Positions 8,523-16,732 of a stretch of DNA of 64,000 bases are shown here, piece after piece. Source of the DNA: Methylobacterium sp. NEAU K (lineage in GTDB: Bacteria > Pseudomonadota > Alphaproteobacteria > Rhizobiales > Beijerinckiaceae); NCBI RefSeq assembly GCF_030700285.1, contig NZ_JAUYZJ010000011.1, positions 62,001-126,000 of the forward strand. The letters are read 5' to 3'. Made by a program: the position numbers and the translations under genes. Within the stretch, counting starts at the first letter, position 1; each line of letters opens with the position of its first letter. The notes beneath the pieces were generated by a model. That model made no database searches, was not told the origin of the DNA, and saw only the letters and a program-made list of their open reading frames with translations.

Positions 8523-10118
8523 TCAGAAGCCCAGGGCGCCGCCGTCGGAGCGCGGGTCGTGCATGGCCTCGATCCGTCCGTCCCGGGCCCGGCGCACCAG
8601 CATGCCGGCATGGCCCAGCGTGTCGCTGTAGGGGGCGCCGACCGGCTCGATCTGGTGGCCCATGCGCTCGAGCGCAGACAGGATCGCGGGATCGAACCTG
8701 TCCTCAACCTTCACGCTCAGCGACGGCGCCCCCCAGGTCCGCCCGTAGAGCAGCCGCGGGGCGTCAACCGCGTCCGCGACCGAGAAACCGTAATCGGCGT
8801 ACCGGCAGAAGATCTGGGCCTGGAATTGCGGTTGGCCGTCACCGCCCATGGAGCCGTAGGCCATCACCCGGCCGTCGTCGAAGCAGGCGAGCGCCGGGAT
8901 CAGGGTGTGGAACGGCCGGCGGCCGGGCTCCAGCGGGTTCACGGCCGCCGGGTCCAGCGAGAACGAGACGCCGCGGTTGAGCCAGTCGATGCCGGTCCGC
9001 GGCAGCACCACCCCGGAGCCGTACTCCCAGTAGACCGACTGGATGTAGGAGACCGCGAGGCCGTCCCGGTCGATCGCCCCCATCCAGACCGTATCGCCGG
9101 GCGCGTCGCGCAGGGGAACCGAAGCGGCGCGGGCCATGTCGATGCGCGCGGCCTCTGCGGCCATGCACTCCGGCCCAAGGAAATCCGCCGGGTCGTGGCG
9201 CAGGCGGTCGAAATCGGTCACCACCCGGTCGCGGATCGCGAAGGCCCGCTTCGTCGCCTCGATCAGGCCGTGGTAATGCGCGGTGGTCTCCGGGGCGGCG
9301 ACGTTCAGCCGCTCGAACAGGCCGAGGATGATCAGCGCCGCGAGCCCCTGGGTCGGCGGCGGGAAGTTGAACAGCGTGGCGTCGCGGCGGCGCAGGGCCA
9401 GCGGCGCGCGCTCGGCGGGCCGGTAGGCTTCGAGGTCGGCCCGGGTCACCGGCGCGCCGAGGCGTTCCAGATCGGCGCCGATCTCATGGGCGATGTCGCC
9501 CCGGTAGAAATCGTCGAGCCCGGCATGGGCGAGCTGCTGCAGCGTGGCCCCGAGGGCGGACAGCTTGCGGATCTCGCCCGCCCGGTAGGGCTTGCCGTCC
9601 TTCAGGAACGTCGCGGCGAAGTTCGGGGCTTCGTGCAGCGTGTCGCCCGGCTGCGGCCTGTAGCGCTCCTCGCTCGGCGAGACCGGCACGCCGTCGCGGG
9701 CCTGGGTGATCGCGTCGGCGAGCAGCGTCTCCAGGGGCAGGCGCCCGCCCAGCGCCTTCGAGAGGGCCAAGGCCAGCTCCCAGCCGCCGACCGCGCCCGC
9801 CACCGTCACCATGGCGTCGGGGCCGCGGGCCGGGATCGCGTCGAACCCCTTCTCGCGGTAGCGCCGGATCGTGGCGTGGCGTCCGGCGGGCCCGCAGGCC
9901 TCGATCCCGCGCACCCGGCCGCCGCGCTCGCGCACCAGCCAGAAGCCATCGCCGCCGATGCTGTTCATGTGCGGGTAGACGACGGCGATCGAGGCCGCCA
10001 TCGCAACCATCGCCTCGATGGCGTTGCCGCCCTGCGCCAGCACAGTCCGACCGGCCGAAGCAGCGAGGTGGTGGGGCGCCGCGACGGCGCTGTCGGTGAA
10101 GACGGGGGTCTCGGGCAT
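8523..10118 (-). CDS. Gamma-glutamyltransferase-family Ntn hydrolase
   Basis: A 531-residue protein of the gamma-glutamyltransferase/cephalosporin-acylase family, which matures by self-cleavage and moves or hydrolyses gamma-glutamyl groups, for example of glutathione. Seen in sequence: GGNAIEAMVAMAAS near the N-terminus, the likely nucleophile Thr in GDTVWMGAIDRDG, GSGVVLPRTGI, and HTLIPALACFDDGRVMAYGSMGGDGQPQ. There is no signal peptide (it begins MPETPVFTDSAVAAPHH), unlike the periplasmic E. coli enzyme, so it is probably cytosolic and of the YwrD-like branch. It converges on the methyltransferase gene and is divergent from the porin. Confidence 0.87.
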   Translation of the reverse strand: MPETPVFTDSAVAAPHHLAASAGRTVLAQGGNAIEAMVAMAASIAVVYPHMNSIGGDGFWLVRERGGRVRGIEACGPAGRHATIRRYREKGFDAIPARGPDAMVTVAGAVGGWELALALSKALGGRLPLETLLADAITQARDGVPVSPSEERYRPQPGDTLHEAPNFAATFLKDGKPYRAGEIRKLSALGATLQQLAHAGLDDFYRGDIAHEIGADLERLGAPVTRADLEAYRPAERAPLALRRRDATLFNFPPPTQGLAALIILGLFERLNVAAPETTAHYHGLIEATKRAFAIRDRVVTDFDRLRHDPADFLGPECMAAEAARIDMARAASVPLRDAPGDTVWMGAIDRDGLAVSYIQSVYWEYGSGVVLPRTGIDWLNRGVSFSLDPAAVNPLEPGRRPFHTLIPALACFDDGRVMAYGSMGGDGQPQFQAQIFCRYADYGFSVADAVDAPRLLYGRTWGAPSLSVKVEDRFDPAILSALERMGHQIEPVGAPYSDTLGHAGMLVRRARDGRIEAMHDPRSDGGALGF

Positions 10119-10238
10119 GGATGGTCCTGTGGTGTTCCGGCCGCAGCGTTAGGCAAGTCTGCGGCCGCTGCAAAGCCTGCCCCTCCCGAGGGCGCGCCGT
10201 GGTATGCTGGACGACAGTACGCCGTACCGAAGCCGCCG

Positions 10239-11696
10239 ATGCCCCTCAAGCTCCTGTCTCGGTTCGCGATCGGTCTCGGCCTCACGCTCGCCGCGGCTCC
10301 GGCCGCGGCTCAACAGCAGGTCCGGACCATCCTTGAAGGCGCGGGCGCCGATCCCCGTATCGCGGTGGCGCAGCCGGAGACCACGAGCCAAGCATCCGGC
10401 GGCTATGTCCGCTCGGTCGAGCCGTATCTCGGCCCGCTCGGCGATCCCCTGGGGATCCGCCCGATGCTGAAGGCGCGCGGCATCACGTACAGCCTGACCT
10501 ACATCGCCGACATCCTCGGCAACCCGTCCGGCGGGATCCGGCAGGGCGCCGTCGTCGAGGACCGGCTCAACCTGCGGCTCAATCTCGATCTCGACACGCT
10601 CGCCGGCTGGGAGGGCGCCACCGTCCACGCCAACGCCTATTTCATCCACGGTACCGGCCTGTCGCGCTACTTCGTCGGCAACCTGCTCACCGCGAGCGTC
10701 ATCGAGGCGCTGCCGTCGACCCGTCTCTACGTCCTGTGGTTCGATCAGAGCCTTATGGACGGCCAGCTCGGCATCCGGATCGGCCAGCAGGCCGCCGATA
10801 CCGAGTTCTTCGTCAGTCAGACCGCGACCCTGTTCGTGAACTCGACCTTCGGCTGGCCGGCCATCACCGGGCTCGACCTGCCGAGCGGCGGCCCGGCCTA
10901 TCCGCTCTCCGCACCGGCGATCCGCGCCAAATACGCCCCGGGCAACGGCTTCTCGCTGCAGGTGGGGCTCTACGACGGCGATCCGGCCGGCGCGAACCGC
11001 CCGGGCAACGATCCGGACGCACAGCGCCTCGACCGCACCGGCACGAATTTCCGCGTTCACGATCCGGCCCTGATCGTCGCCGAGGCGACCTACGCGTACA
11101 ATATCGAGCCCGGGGCCAAGGGCCTGCCCGGCGACATCACCGTCGGCGGCTGGCAGCATTTCGGCCGCTTCGACAGTCTGCGCTTCGACATGACGGGCGT
11201 ACCGCTGGCCGACCCGAACGCGGCCGGGATCGGGCGCCCCCTGCGGGGCAATGCCGGGATCTACGCCATCTACGACCAGACCCTGTTTCGCGAATCCGGC
11301 AAGGACGATGAGGGCCTCGGCTTCTTCGTGCGCGTCGCCTATTCGCCGACCCGCTCCAGCCTGATCGACGCCTATGTCGACACCGGCCTCGCCTACAAAG
11401 GTCTGTTCGACGGCCGCGAGGACGACACGATCGGCGTCGGCCTGGCCTATGCCCGCGTCAGCGACGACGCCCGTCGAGCCGACCGGGACACGATCTTGTA
11501 CGGCGGCGTCCCGATGCCGCGGCGCAGGGCCGAGACCGTGGTGGAGGCCACCTACCAGGCCGTCGTCGTTCCGGGCTTCACGGTGCAGCCGGACGTCCAA
11601 TACGTCTTTCATCCGGGCGCCGGCATCGCGGGCCCGGACGGGCATCGCCTGCGCAACGCGGCGGTGCTCGGCCTGCGCGCCACCGTGCAGTACTGA
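10239..11696 (+). CDS. Carbohydrate-selective porin, OprB family
   Basis: A 485-residue outer-membrane porin. The ATG at 10239 gives a signal peptide of about 24 residues (LLSRFAIGLGLTLAAAPAAA, then QQQ). The mature protein shows OprB features: YLGPLGDPLGIRPMLKARGI, LDLDTLAGWEGATVHANAY, the DGQLGIRIGQQAADTEFFVS strand pair, and a C-terminal VLGLRATVQY ending in an aromatic. OprB porins carry sugars or other polyols across the outer membrane. No sugar-uptake operon adjoins it, so the physiological solute is unknown. Confidence 0.87.
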   Translation: MPLKLLSRFAIGLGLTLAAAPAAAQQQVRTILEGAGADPRIAVAQPETTSQASGGYVRSVEPYLGPLGDPLGIRPMLKARGITYSLTYIADILGNPSGGIRQGAVVEDRLNLRLNLDLDTLAGWEGATVHANAYFIHGTGLSRYFVGNLLTASVIEALPSTRLYVLWFDQSLMDGQLGIRIGQQAADTEFFVSQTATLFVNSTFGWPAITGLDLPSGGPAYPLSAPAIRAKYAPGNGFSLQVGLYDGDPAGANRPGNDPDAQRLDRTGTNFRVHDPALIVAEATYAYNIEPGAKGLPGDITVGGWQHFGRFDSLRFDMTGVPLADPNAAGIGRPLRGNAGIYAIYDQTLFRESGKDDEGLGFFVRVAYSPTRSSLIDAYVDTGLAYKGLFDGREDDTIGVGLAYARVSDDARRADRDTILYGGVPMPRRRAETVVEATYQAVVVPGFTVQPDVQYVFHPGAGIAGPDGHRLRNAAVLGLRATVQY

Positions 11697-11750
11697 ACGG
11701 CCGCCCGGGCCGAGCTTGGAACGGTCGCGGCGCCCGCCTCTTTCAGGATC

Positions 11751-13286
11751 ATGTTGATCTTCGAGTGGGTTGTCGGCGTCCTGTTCAGCGCCGTGCTTTT
11801 GGCCGGGCTGGCGCGGCGGATGGGGGCGCCATACCCGGCCTTCCTGGCTCTGGGGGGCGTCGGCCTCGCCTTCGTTCCCGGCGTGCCGAACCTGCGGCTC
11901 GATCCCGAGCTCGCGCTGGCCCTGTTCCTCGCGCCGGTTCTGCTGGACGCAGGCTTCGACGCCTCGGTGCGGGACATGAAGGCGAACTGGCGCGCGATCT
12001 TCGGGCTGGCAGTGGGGGCCGTGGCGGTGACGACCCTCGCAGTCGCGGTGGTGGCCCGTCTGGTCGTGCCCGACATGCCGCTCGCGGCCTGCATCGTGCT
12101 CGGCGCCGTGGTCGCCCCGCCCGACGCGGTGGCGGCGCTGGCGGTGCTCAAGCATGCGCCGATGCCGCACCGGCTCGCCACGATCCTGCGCGGCGAGAGC
12201 CTGCTCAACGATGCCGCCTCGCTGATCATCTACCGTCTCGCGGTCGGGGCCGCGATGGCCGGCGGATTTCACACGGCCGAGGTCGCCCCCGCCTTCCTGT
12301 TGGGCGTCGTGGCGAGCCTCGCGGCCGGTCCCTGCCTGGGGTTGGCCTTCGTCGCGCTGATGCGGCGCGTCACCGACCCGGCGAGCACGATCGTGATTCA
12401 GTTCGTCGTCGCCTTCGGGATCTGGCTCGCCGCGGAACGGCTGGAGATGTCGGGCGTGCTGACCATCGTCACCTTTGCCATCACCGTCGCCCGGAGGGCG
12501 CCCGGCATCACGGCTCCGCGCACCCGGGTGATCTCCTACGCGGTCTGGGACACGGCGGTGTTCGTGCTCAACGTCCTGGCCTTCGTGCTGATCGGCATCC
12601 AGATCGACCCTATCCGCGACCGGCTGACGGGCGCCGATGCGTGGCAGGCCCTGCTGCTGGCGGCAGCGACCTTCGCCACCGTGGTGGTGACGCGCCTCGC
12701 CTGGGTGCTGCCGACCACGGGCCTGAGCGGGCTCGGCCTGCGGCAGGCGGGGGCCCGGGCCCGGCTCGGGCCGGGCCTGGCCCTGTCCTGGGCCGGGATG
12801 CGCGGCATCGTCACGGTCGCGGCTGCCTTGGCGCTGCCGGCGGACTTTCCGTACCGGGATCTCGTGGTGTTCACCGCCTTCTTCGCCGTGCTGGGCACGC
12901 TGATCGTGCAGGGCCTGACCCTGCGCCCTCTGCTGGCCTATCTGAAGCTGGAGGATGACGATCCGGTCGGGCAAGAGGTCGGCCGCGCCCGGGCCGCCGC
13001 CTACAAGGCCGCCCTCGACAGCCTCTCGGAATCGGGGGACGAACCGGCGATCGACTCCCTGCGCGCGGAGTTCCGCTCGGCGCTCGCAGAGGCGGACGCG
13101 CACGACGAGGGCCGCGCGCCCGAGAGCCTGCCCTCGGACGCGGCCCGCCGCCGGTCGGTGGAGGCCGCCCGTGACGCGGTCCTGACCCTGCGCCGCCAGG
13201 GCCGGATCGGCGAAGACGCCTTTTACCTGCTGGAGGAAGAGTTCGACTGGGCCGAACTCAATGCCACGCCGGCTGCGGATACGTGA
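11751..13286 (+). CDS. Na+/H+ (cation/proton) antiporter, CPA1 family
   Basis: A 511-residue inner-membrane antiporter with about 12 hydrophobic segments over residues 1-390 and a soluble acidic/helical C-terminal tail of about 110 residues. The ion-binding region has APPDAVAALAVL and GESLLNDAASLI, the paired motifs of NhaP/YjcE-type CPA1 exchangers; LSWAGMRGIVTVAAALALP is the late conserved helix. Exchanges Na+ or K+ for protons in pH and salt homeostasis. It starts 54 bases after the porin gene in the same direction, with its own leader. Confidence 0.9.
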   Translation: MLIFEWVVGVLFSAVLLAGLARRMGAPYPAFLALGGVGLAFVPGVPNLRLDPELALALFLAPVLLDAGFDASVRDMKANWRAIFGLAVGAVAVTTLAVAVVARLVVPDMPLAACIVLGAVVAPPDAVAALAVLKHAPMPHRLATILRGESLLNDAASLIIYRLAVGAAMAGGFHTAEVAPAFLLGVVASLAAGPCLGLAFVALMRRVTDPASTIVIQFVVAFGIWLAAERLEMSGVLTIVTFAITVARRAPGITAPRTRVISYAVWDTAVFVLNVLAFVLIGIQIDPIRDRLTGADAWQALLLAAATFATVVVTRLAWVLPTTGLSGLGLRQAGARARLGPGLALSWAGMRGIVTVAAALALPADFPYRDLVVFTAFFAVLGTLIVQGLTLRPLLAYLKLEDDDPVGQEVGRARAAAYKAALDSLSESGDEPAIDSLRAEFRSALAEADAHDEGRAPESLPSDAARRRSVEAARDAVLTLRRQGRIGEDAFYLLEEEFDWAELNATPAADT

Positions 13287-13295
13287 GCGCGGCGC

Positions 13296-14252
13296 TCACG
13301 CGCCCTTGCGTGCCGCGATCCGCGCCTCGATCGCGTCCCAGACCGCCACGGAGAGGTCGGGGCCGCCCAGCCGCCGGATCGCCCGGATGCCCGTCGGAGA
13401 TGTGACGTTGATCTCGGTCAGGTGACCGTCGATGACGTCGATCCCCACGAGGATCAGGCCGCGCCGCGCCAGCTCCGGGCCAATGGTCGCGCAGATCTCG
13501 CGCTCCCGCTCGGTCAGCTCCGACGCGGAAGCCGCGCCGCCGCGGACCATGTTCGAGCGGATGTCGCCCACCGCCGGCACCCTGTTGACCGCGCCCATCG
13601 CCACGCCGTCGACGAGGATGATGCGCTTGTCGCCTTCGGTGACCCGGTCAAGATACCGCTGGACCACCCAGGCCTCCCGGAAGGTCGTGGCGAACAGGTC
13701 GAACATCGAGCCGAAATTCGGGTCGTTCTCGGTGACCTTGAAGACGGCCGCGCCCCCGTGCCCGTGCAGCGGCTTCATCGCCACGGTGCCGTGCTCCAGG
13801 CGGAACGCCTCGATCTCCGCCTTGTCGCGGCTGATCAGAGTCGGGGGCATCAACTCGGGGTAGTCGAGCACGAACAGCTTCTCGGGCGCGTTGCGCACCT
13901 CGAAGGGGTCGTTGACCACGAGCGTCTCTGGGTGGATCCGCTCCAGCATGTGCGTGGCCGTGATGTAGGCCATGTCGAAGGGCGGATCCTGGCGCATCAG
14001 CACCACGTCCGCCTCGGCGAGGTCGATCCGCTCCGGCGGCGCCAGGGTGAAGTGCGCGCCCTCGACGTCCTGCACCGTCAACCGCTCGACTCGGGCGGTC
14101 ACGCGCCGGCCCTGCATCGAGAGCCGGTCCGGCGTATAGTAGACAAGGGAATGCCCCCGCCGCTGGGCCTCCAGCAGCAGGGCGAAGGTGGTGTCCCCCG
14201 CGATCCGGATATTCTGGATCGGGTCCATCTGGACGGCGACGGTCAGGCCCAT
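13296..14252 (-). CDS. gshB: Glutathione synthetase
   Basis: ATP-grasp ligase that adds glycine to gamma-glutamylcysteine, the last step of glutathione synthesis. 318 residues, normal for proteobacterial GshB. N-terminal [17 protein letters not shown] is diagnostic; the ATP-grasp part shows [33 protein letters not shown] and the C-terminal [21 protein letters not shown] with the Mg-binding Glu-x-Asn. Converges on the antiporter gene, nine bases apart. The short secreted protein upstream (14299-14592) lies 46 bases away and may be in the same transcript. Confidence 0.95.
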   Translation of the reverse strand: MGLTVAVQMDPIQNIRIAGDTTFALLLEAQRRGHSLVYYTPDRLSMQGRRVTARVERLTVQDVEGAHFTLAPPERIDLAEADVVLMRQDPPFDMAYITATHMLERIHPETLVVNDPFEVRNAPEKLFVLDYPELMPPTLISRDKAEIEAFRLEHGTVAMKPLHGHGGAAVFKVTENDPNFGSMFDLFATTFREAWVVQRYLDRVTEGDKRIILVDGVAMGAVNRVPAVGDIRSNMVRGGAASASELTEREREICATIGPELARRGLILVGIDVIDGHLTEINVTSPTGIRAIRRLGGPDLSVAVWDAIEARIAARKGA

Positions 14253-14298
14253 CAGAAACGCCCTTCGCCAGCGGCGCGAGTCTCGACCGGAGGTGGCC

Positions 14299-14592
14299 TC
14301 ACTCGTCGGACAGCGACTTGCTGCCGGTGCGCTTGTCGTAATCGCCGATCGCCGAGCGGCACTCGGGAGACAGGCGCTTGCGGTTGCGCATCATGCACTT
14401 GTCCGCGTCGGAGCTGTTCGGGTCGACGCCGGCGCATAGGCGGAAATAGTCGTTCGCGCAGCCGAGTTGCAGTCCCTGGTCCTCGCGCTGGGCGTAGGCC
14501 GGGCCGGTCGCGAGTGCGAGGAGCGCGAGTGAAGCCGCGGCCAGCCCGCGGTGGCGGGAGGAGCGCAGGAGTCGTTCCGAAACCAGTCGCAT
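14299..14592 (-). CDS. Small secreted cysteine-containing protein of unknown function
   Basis: A 97-residue protein. Residues 1-35 form an Arg-rich start plus a hydrophobic stretch ([19 protein letters not shown]) ending in a good signal-peptidase site. The mature 62 residues contain four cysteines in the spacing C-x7-C-x13-C-x10-C ([37 protein letters not shown]), which could form two disulfides in the periplasm. This pattern is common in short Rhizobiales secreted proteins with no assigned role. It precedes gshB in the same direction. Confidence 0.75.
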   Translation of the reverse strand: MRLVSERLLRSSRHRGLAAASLALLALATGPAYAQREDQGLQLGCANDYFRLCAGVDPNSSDADKCMMRNRKRLSPECRSAIGDYDKRTGSKSLSDE

Positions 14593-14807
14593 TCAGCGGT
14601 GTCCTCAAATCGCGATCGCGCGGAAAAATCGATGGGCAGGGCCCCGTCCGCCTGCGTCCGGCATATCGGTCGCGCACGGCGGTAGGCAAGCGCGGCAAGC
14701 CCGCAGGGGTTCCACACGGGCGGTTCCGCGGCCACGCTTCGGCCCGGTGTGGCGTCCGGGCCGCACGGCGCTGCCCAGGCGGATGAGACGAAGGTCCTGT
14801 CGCATAA

Positions 14808-14840
14808 GAAAAAGACCCCGTCCGGGCTCGGACGGGGTCT
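14808..14840 (-). terminator. Strong intrinsic terminator for minus-strand transcription
   Basis: The arms AGACCCCGTCCG (14813-14824) and CGGACGGGGTCT (14829-14840) are a perfect 12-base-pair inverted repeat with a 4-base loop. Read on the minus strand, the stem is followed directly by TTTTCTTATG, so the RNA would end with a GC-rich hairpin and U-tract, the textbook rho-independent form. No protein gene on the minus strand ends here: the next one to the right running leftward is thousands of bases away. It therefore most likely ends a small RNA or stops antisense transcription. On the plus strand there is no U-tract. Confidence 0.75.
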
Positions 14841-14950
14841 CAGTCAAAGGGAGGAAACGCCCGCCATGGGCAGAACCGTTCTCGCAATTCGCTTGCCAAC
14901 ACCGCCGGCACGGCTCGGAACCGCCGGCAAGACTCCGTTAACCACGTCAT
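14808..14950 (-). ncRNA. Candidate small RNA with anti-Shine-Dalgarno element
   Basis: An RNA read on the minus strand into the terminator at 14808-14840 would carry CGTTTCCTCCCTTT (complement of 14847-14860) immediately before the terminator stem. Exposed CCUCCC runs in alphaproteobacterial small RNAs (for example the alpha-r14 and CcsR types) pair with ribosome-binding sites of target messages. The right boundary given is arbitrary: I could not place a promoter. The same bases on the plus strand are the ribosome site of the 29-codon frame, so the RNA, if real, would also be antisense to that frame. Confidence 0.35.
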
Positions 14951-14955
14951 GCTGA
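14866..14955 (+). CDS. Possible 29-residue micro-ORF
   Basis: A short frame beginning MGRTVLAIRLPTPPARL. Its support is the leader: AAAGGGAGG sits at a usable distance before the ATG, one of the best ribosome sites in the window, and the terminator-like hairpin lies just upstream. Against it: no recognised family, no hydrophobic or regulatory-codon pattern that would mark a leader peptide, and the purine run may instead be the complement of a small-RNA CU-rich element. Confidence 0.25.
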   Translation: MGRTVLAIRLPTPPARLGTAGKTPLTTSC

Positions 14956-15034
14956 GTTGTCGCCGTAGCCCTTGCCGACGCCCTCCGCAGGGCCCGGGCG
15001 CTGCCGCTCGGACCGCCGACAGGAGCCGGAGACC

Positions 15035-15229
15035 ATGACCCCATTCAAGCCGCTGGAGACTGGCGAGACGCGTCTGCCGATGCGCGAACCTGCGCGCGAG
15101 GCGTCGGCCGTCCTGGTTCCGTTTCCAGGCCCGAAGACGCGGCGTACGCGCCGACTTCCACGCTCCGACGAGCAGCGCGGCGAGATCCTGTTCTTTCTCG
15201 GCGTGCGCTACGAGCGCCTCGCATCCTGA
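15035..15229 (+). CDS. Small protein of unknown function
   Basis: A 64-residue basic protein preceded by an AGGAG ribosome site at a good distance (ACAGGAGCCGGAGACC before ATG). It has no hydrophobic segment or cysteine. A short LVPFPGPK motif sits mid-protein and the end GEILFFLGVRYERL looks like a short helix. A comparable VVPFP motif occurs in the 72-residue protein at 54967. I do not recognise a family. Codon use matches its neighbours, and the lipoprotein gene follows after 59 bases. Confidence 0.6.
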   Translation: MTPFKPLETGETRLPMREPAREASAVLVPFPGPKTRRTRRLPRSDEQRGEILFFLGVRYERLAS

Positions 15230-15288
15230 CCGCATCACGGCGGGCGCCCGGCCCGGCCGGCCGCGCAACGCTTCCGACGGTTTCGATC

Positions 15289-16107
15289 ATGCCCGCTGCG
15301 GACCGCCAGCGACTGAGCTGCCTTCGAACGGCAGCCCGCATCCTGCCGGCAGGCACGGCGTTGGCGCTGCTGGCCGCCTGCACCCAGACCGGCGATTTCG
15401 GCCGGCCCCGGACCGGCATCTGGAACGGTCTCGTCGACACGACCGGCAGCTTCACGATCCGCGATCGCGGACGAGTAATCCTCGAATCCAGTCTAACCGA
15501 CGACGAACAGGCCTTGCGCGACCGCGCGTGGCGCTTCCTGCAGCCCGCCAGCGCCTTCACGGCGTTCCAGGACCTGCTGCTCGGGCTGGCGAGTGCGCAC
15601 GCGATGCCGGCGACGTGGCGGTTCGAGGAGATCGGCGCCTATTACGACGCGTTGACCGCGGAGCCGTCGCGCTCGCCGGTCTCGCGCTATCGCCAGCTCG
15701 GCGACGACGCCACGGCCGATGCCCGCCTGATCCCCATCTTCACGGCGCTCGCGGCGCGGGTCATCGACGCGGACGCCGCGCGCCTGCGCAGCCTGCCCTT
15801 CGCCAACACCCTCGACGACGCGGACGTGCGGCTGGCCGCCCAGCGCGTCGCCGAGAACCGCTGCCTGATCGCCTGGGTGCGGTTCGAGGCCGGCCTGCGG
15901 CTCGCGCGCTACCGGTTCGCCCTGCAGCATCTTTTCGCCGCAGCGCCGGCGCCGGAATCGGTGGCGGCCGAGCGGTCCCTGGCGATGCTCGCCGCGCGCC
16001 GCAACCTGCTGGACCCGCTGCTGCCCCCGGACGCGGCGGCCCGGTGCGGCCTCGAAGCCGTCCCCCTTCCGATCGCCCAGGCGGCGCCGCTCGTCGTCAA
16101 GGATTGA
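15289..16107 (+). CDS. Putative lipoprotein of unknown function
   Basis: 272 residues. The N-terminus has a hydrophobic stretch ending LALLAAC, a lipobox whose Cys (about residue 31) would be lipidated, so the protein is expected to be anchored in the envelope. The remainder is alpha-helical and charged, with TTGSFTIRDRGRVILESSL just after the anchor, and no catalytic motif I can name. Related single-copy lipoproteins occur in Methylobacterium-type genomes without known role. It converges on the DUF1254/PBP1A operon with only seven bases between the ends. Confidence 0.7.
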   Translation: MPAADRQRLSCLRTAARILPAGTALALLAACTQTGDFGRPRTGIWNGLVDTTGSFTIRDRGRVILESSLTDDEQALRDRAWRFLQPASAFTAFQDLLLGLASAHAMPATWRFEEIGAYYDALTAEPSRSPVSRYRQLGDDATADARLIPIFTALAARVIDADAARLRSLPFANTLDDADVRLAAQRVAENRCLIAWVRFEAGLRLARYRFALQHLFAAAPAPESVAAERSLAMLAARRNLLDPLLPPDAAARCGLEAVPLPIAQAAPLVVKD

Positions 16108-16114
16108 GCCGCCG

Positions 16115-16732
16115 CTACCGCCCCGCCGGCTTGCCGCCCGGCTCCTTGCCGGGCGGGTCGTCCGCCGCCGTGTCGGTGGTGCAGGAGACGGCCTGGACCG
16201 CGGCGTTGGCGGCGGGCCGCTGGCTCGGCAGGCCGGCGATCACCCGCACGACCACGAAGCCGCGATCGTCCGGCGCGACGATGCGGACGTCGCGGCTCGG
16301 GTCGTTCTCGTCGTCGTCGGCCAACGCCTCGTCGTATTGGGCGCGAGTGAGGATCACGAGGTCGAGGGCGCCGCGCACCGCGGCCTGGTCGGTCACCGCG
16401 TAGAAGGCGCCACGCCTTGCATGCGCCGCCAGGGACAGCGACAGCGGGCCGGTGCGCGCCGAAACGCGCATCGGCCCGTCGGCGAGATCGTAGGCGCAGA
16501 CGCCCACCGCCACGGCCGGGTCCGGGATCGGCAGCCACGCCTCGGGCGGGGAGGGGTCGTCCCCAGTGGCCACCGTGTAGATCGGCTGCGGGTGATCCAG
16601 GCTCTCGCTGGTGCGGGCGCGCGAGACCGCGTCCTTCTCGGACAGGGCGGGAATCGCCAGCACCGCGGCGATGTGTACGATGCCGGCGAGCACCAAGCCA
16701 ATCAGCGTGGCGTAGACGAAGCGCGGACTCAC
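16115..16732 (-). CDS. DUF1254-type membrane protein
   Basis: About 205 residues with one N-terminal membrane helix (VYATLIGLVLAGIVHIAAVLAI) and a periplasmic domain containing AWLPIPDPAVAVGVCAYDL, AVRGALDLVILTRAQYDEAL and a Pro/Lys-rich tail. In alphaproteobacteria this short form pairs with a DUF1214 protein, as here. The GTG at 16732 overlaps the DUF1214 stop (GTGA); an ATG at 16741 is an alternative with no ribosome site. Last gene of a PBP1A-DUF1214-DUF1254 unit, which suggests an envelope role; the biochemical function is not known. Confidence 0.7.
   Translation of the reverse strand: MSPRFVYATLIGLVLAGIVHIAAVLAIPALSEKDAVSRARTSESLDHPQPIYTVATGDDPSPPEAWLPIPDPAVAVGVCAYDLADGPMRVSARTGPLSLSLAAHARRGAFYAVTDQAAVRGALDLVILTRAQYDEALADDDENDPSRDVRIVAPDDRGFVVVRVIAGLPSQRPAANAAVQAVSCTTDTAADDPPGKEPGGKPAGR

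Larger units (their letters stand above)
14593..15034. other. Intergenic stretch with hairpin, possible small RNA and micro-ORF
   Basis: About 440 bases without a conventional gene. The left part (14593-14800) is GC-rich and shows nothing I can name beyond the leader of the minus-strand secreted protein. The centre holds a perfect 12-base-pair hairpin with a U-tract for minus-strand transcription and, just beyond it on the plus strand, a strong ribosome site followed by a 29-codon frame; these are listed separately. The right part leads into the 64-residue protein at 15035. Confidence 0.6.

Noticed and set aside
8274..10238. Upstream in-frame extension of the porin gene
   Set aside because: It overlaps the whole gamma-glutamyltransferase gene antisense and lacks porin features; the signal peptide begins at 10239.
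10149..13103. Very long minus-strand open frame opposite the porin and antiporter
   Set aside because: Product is an Arg/Gln/Asp-rich low-complexity chain with no domain, opposite two well-defined genes.
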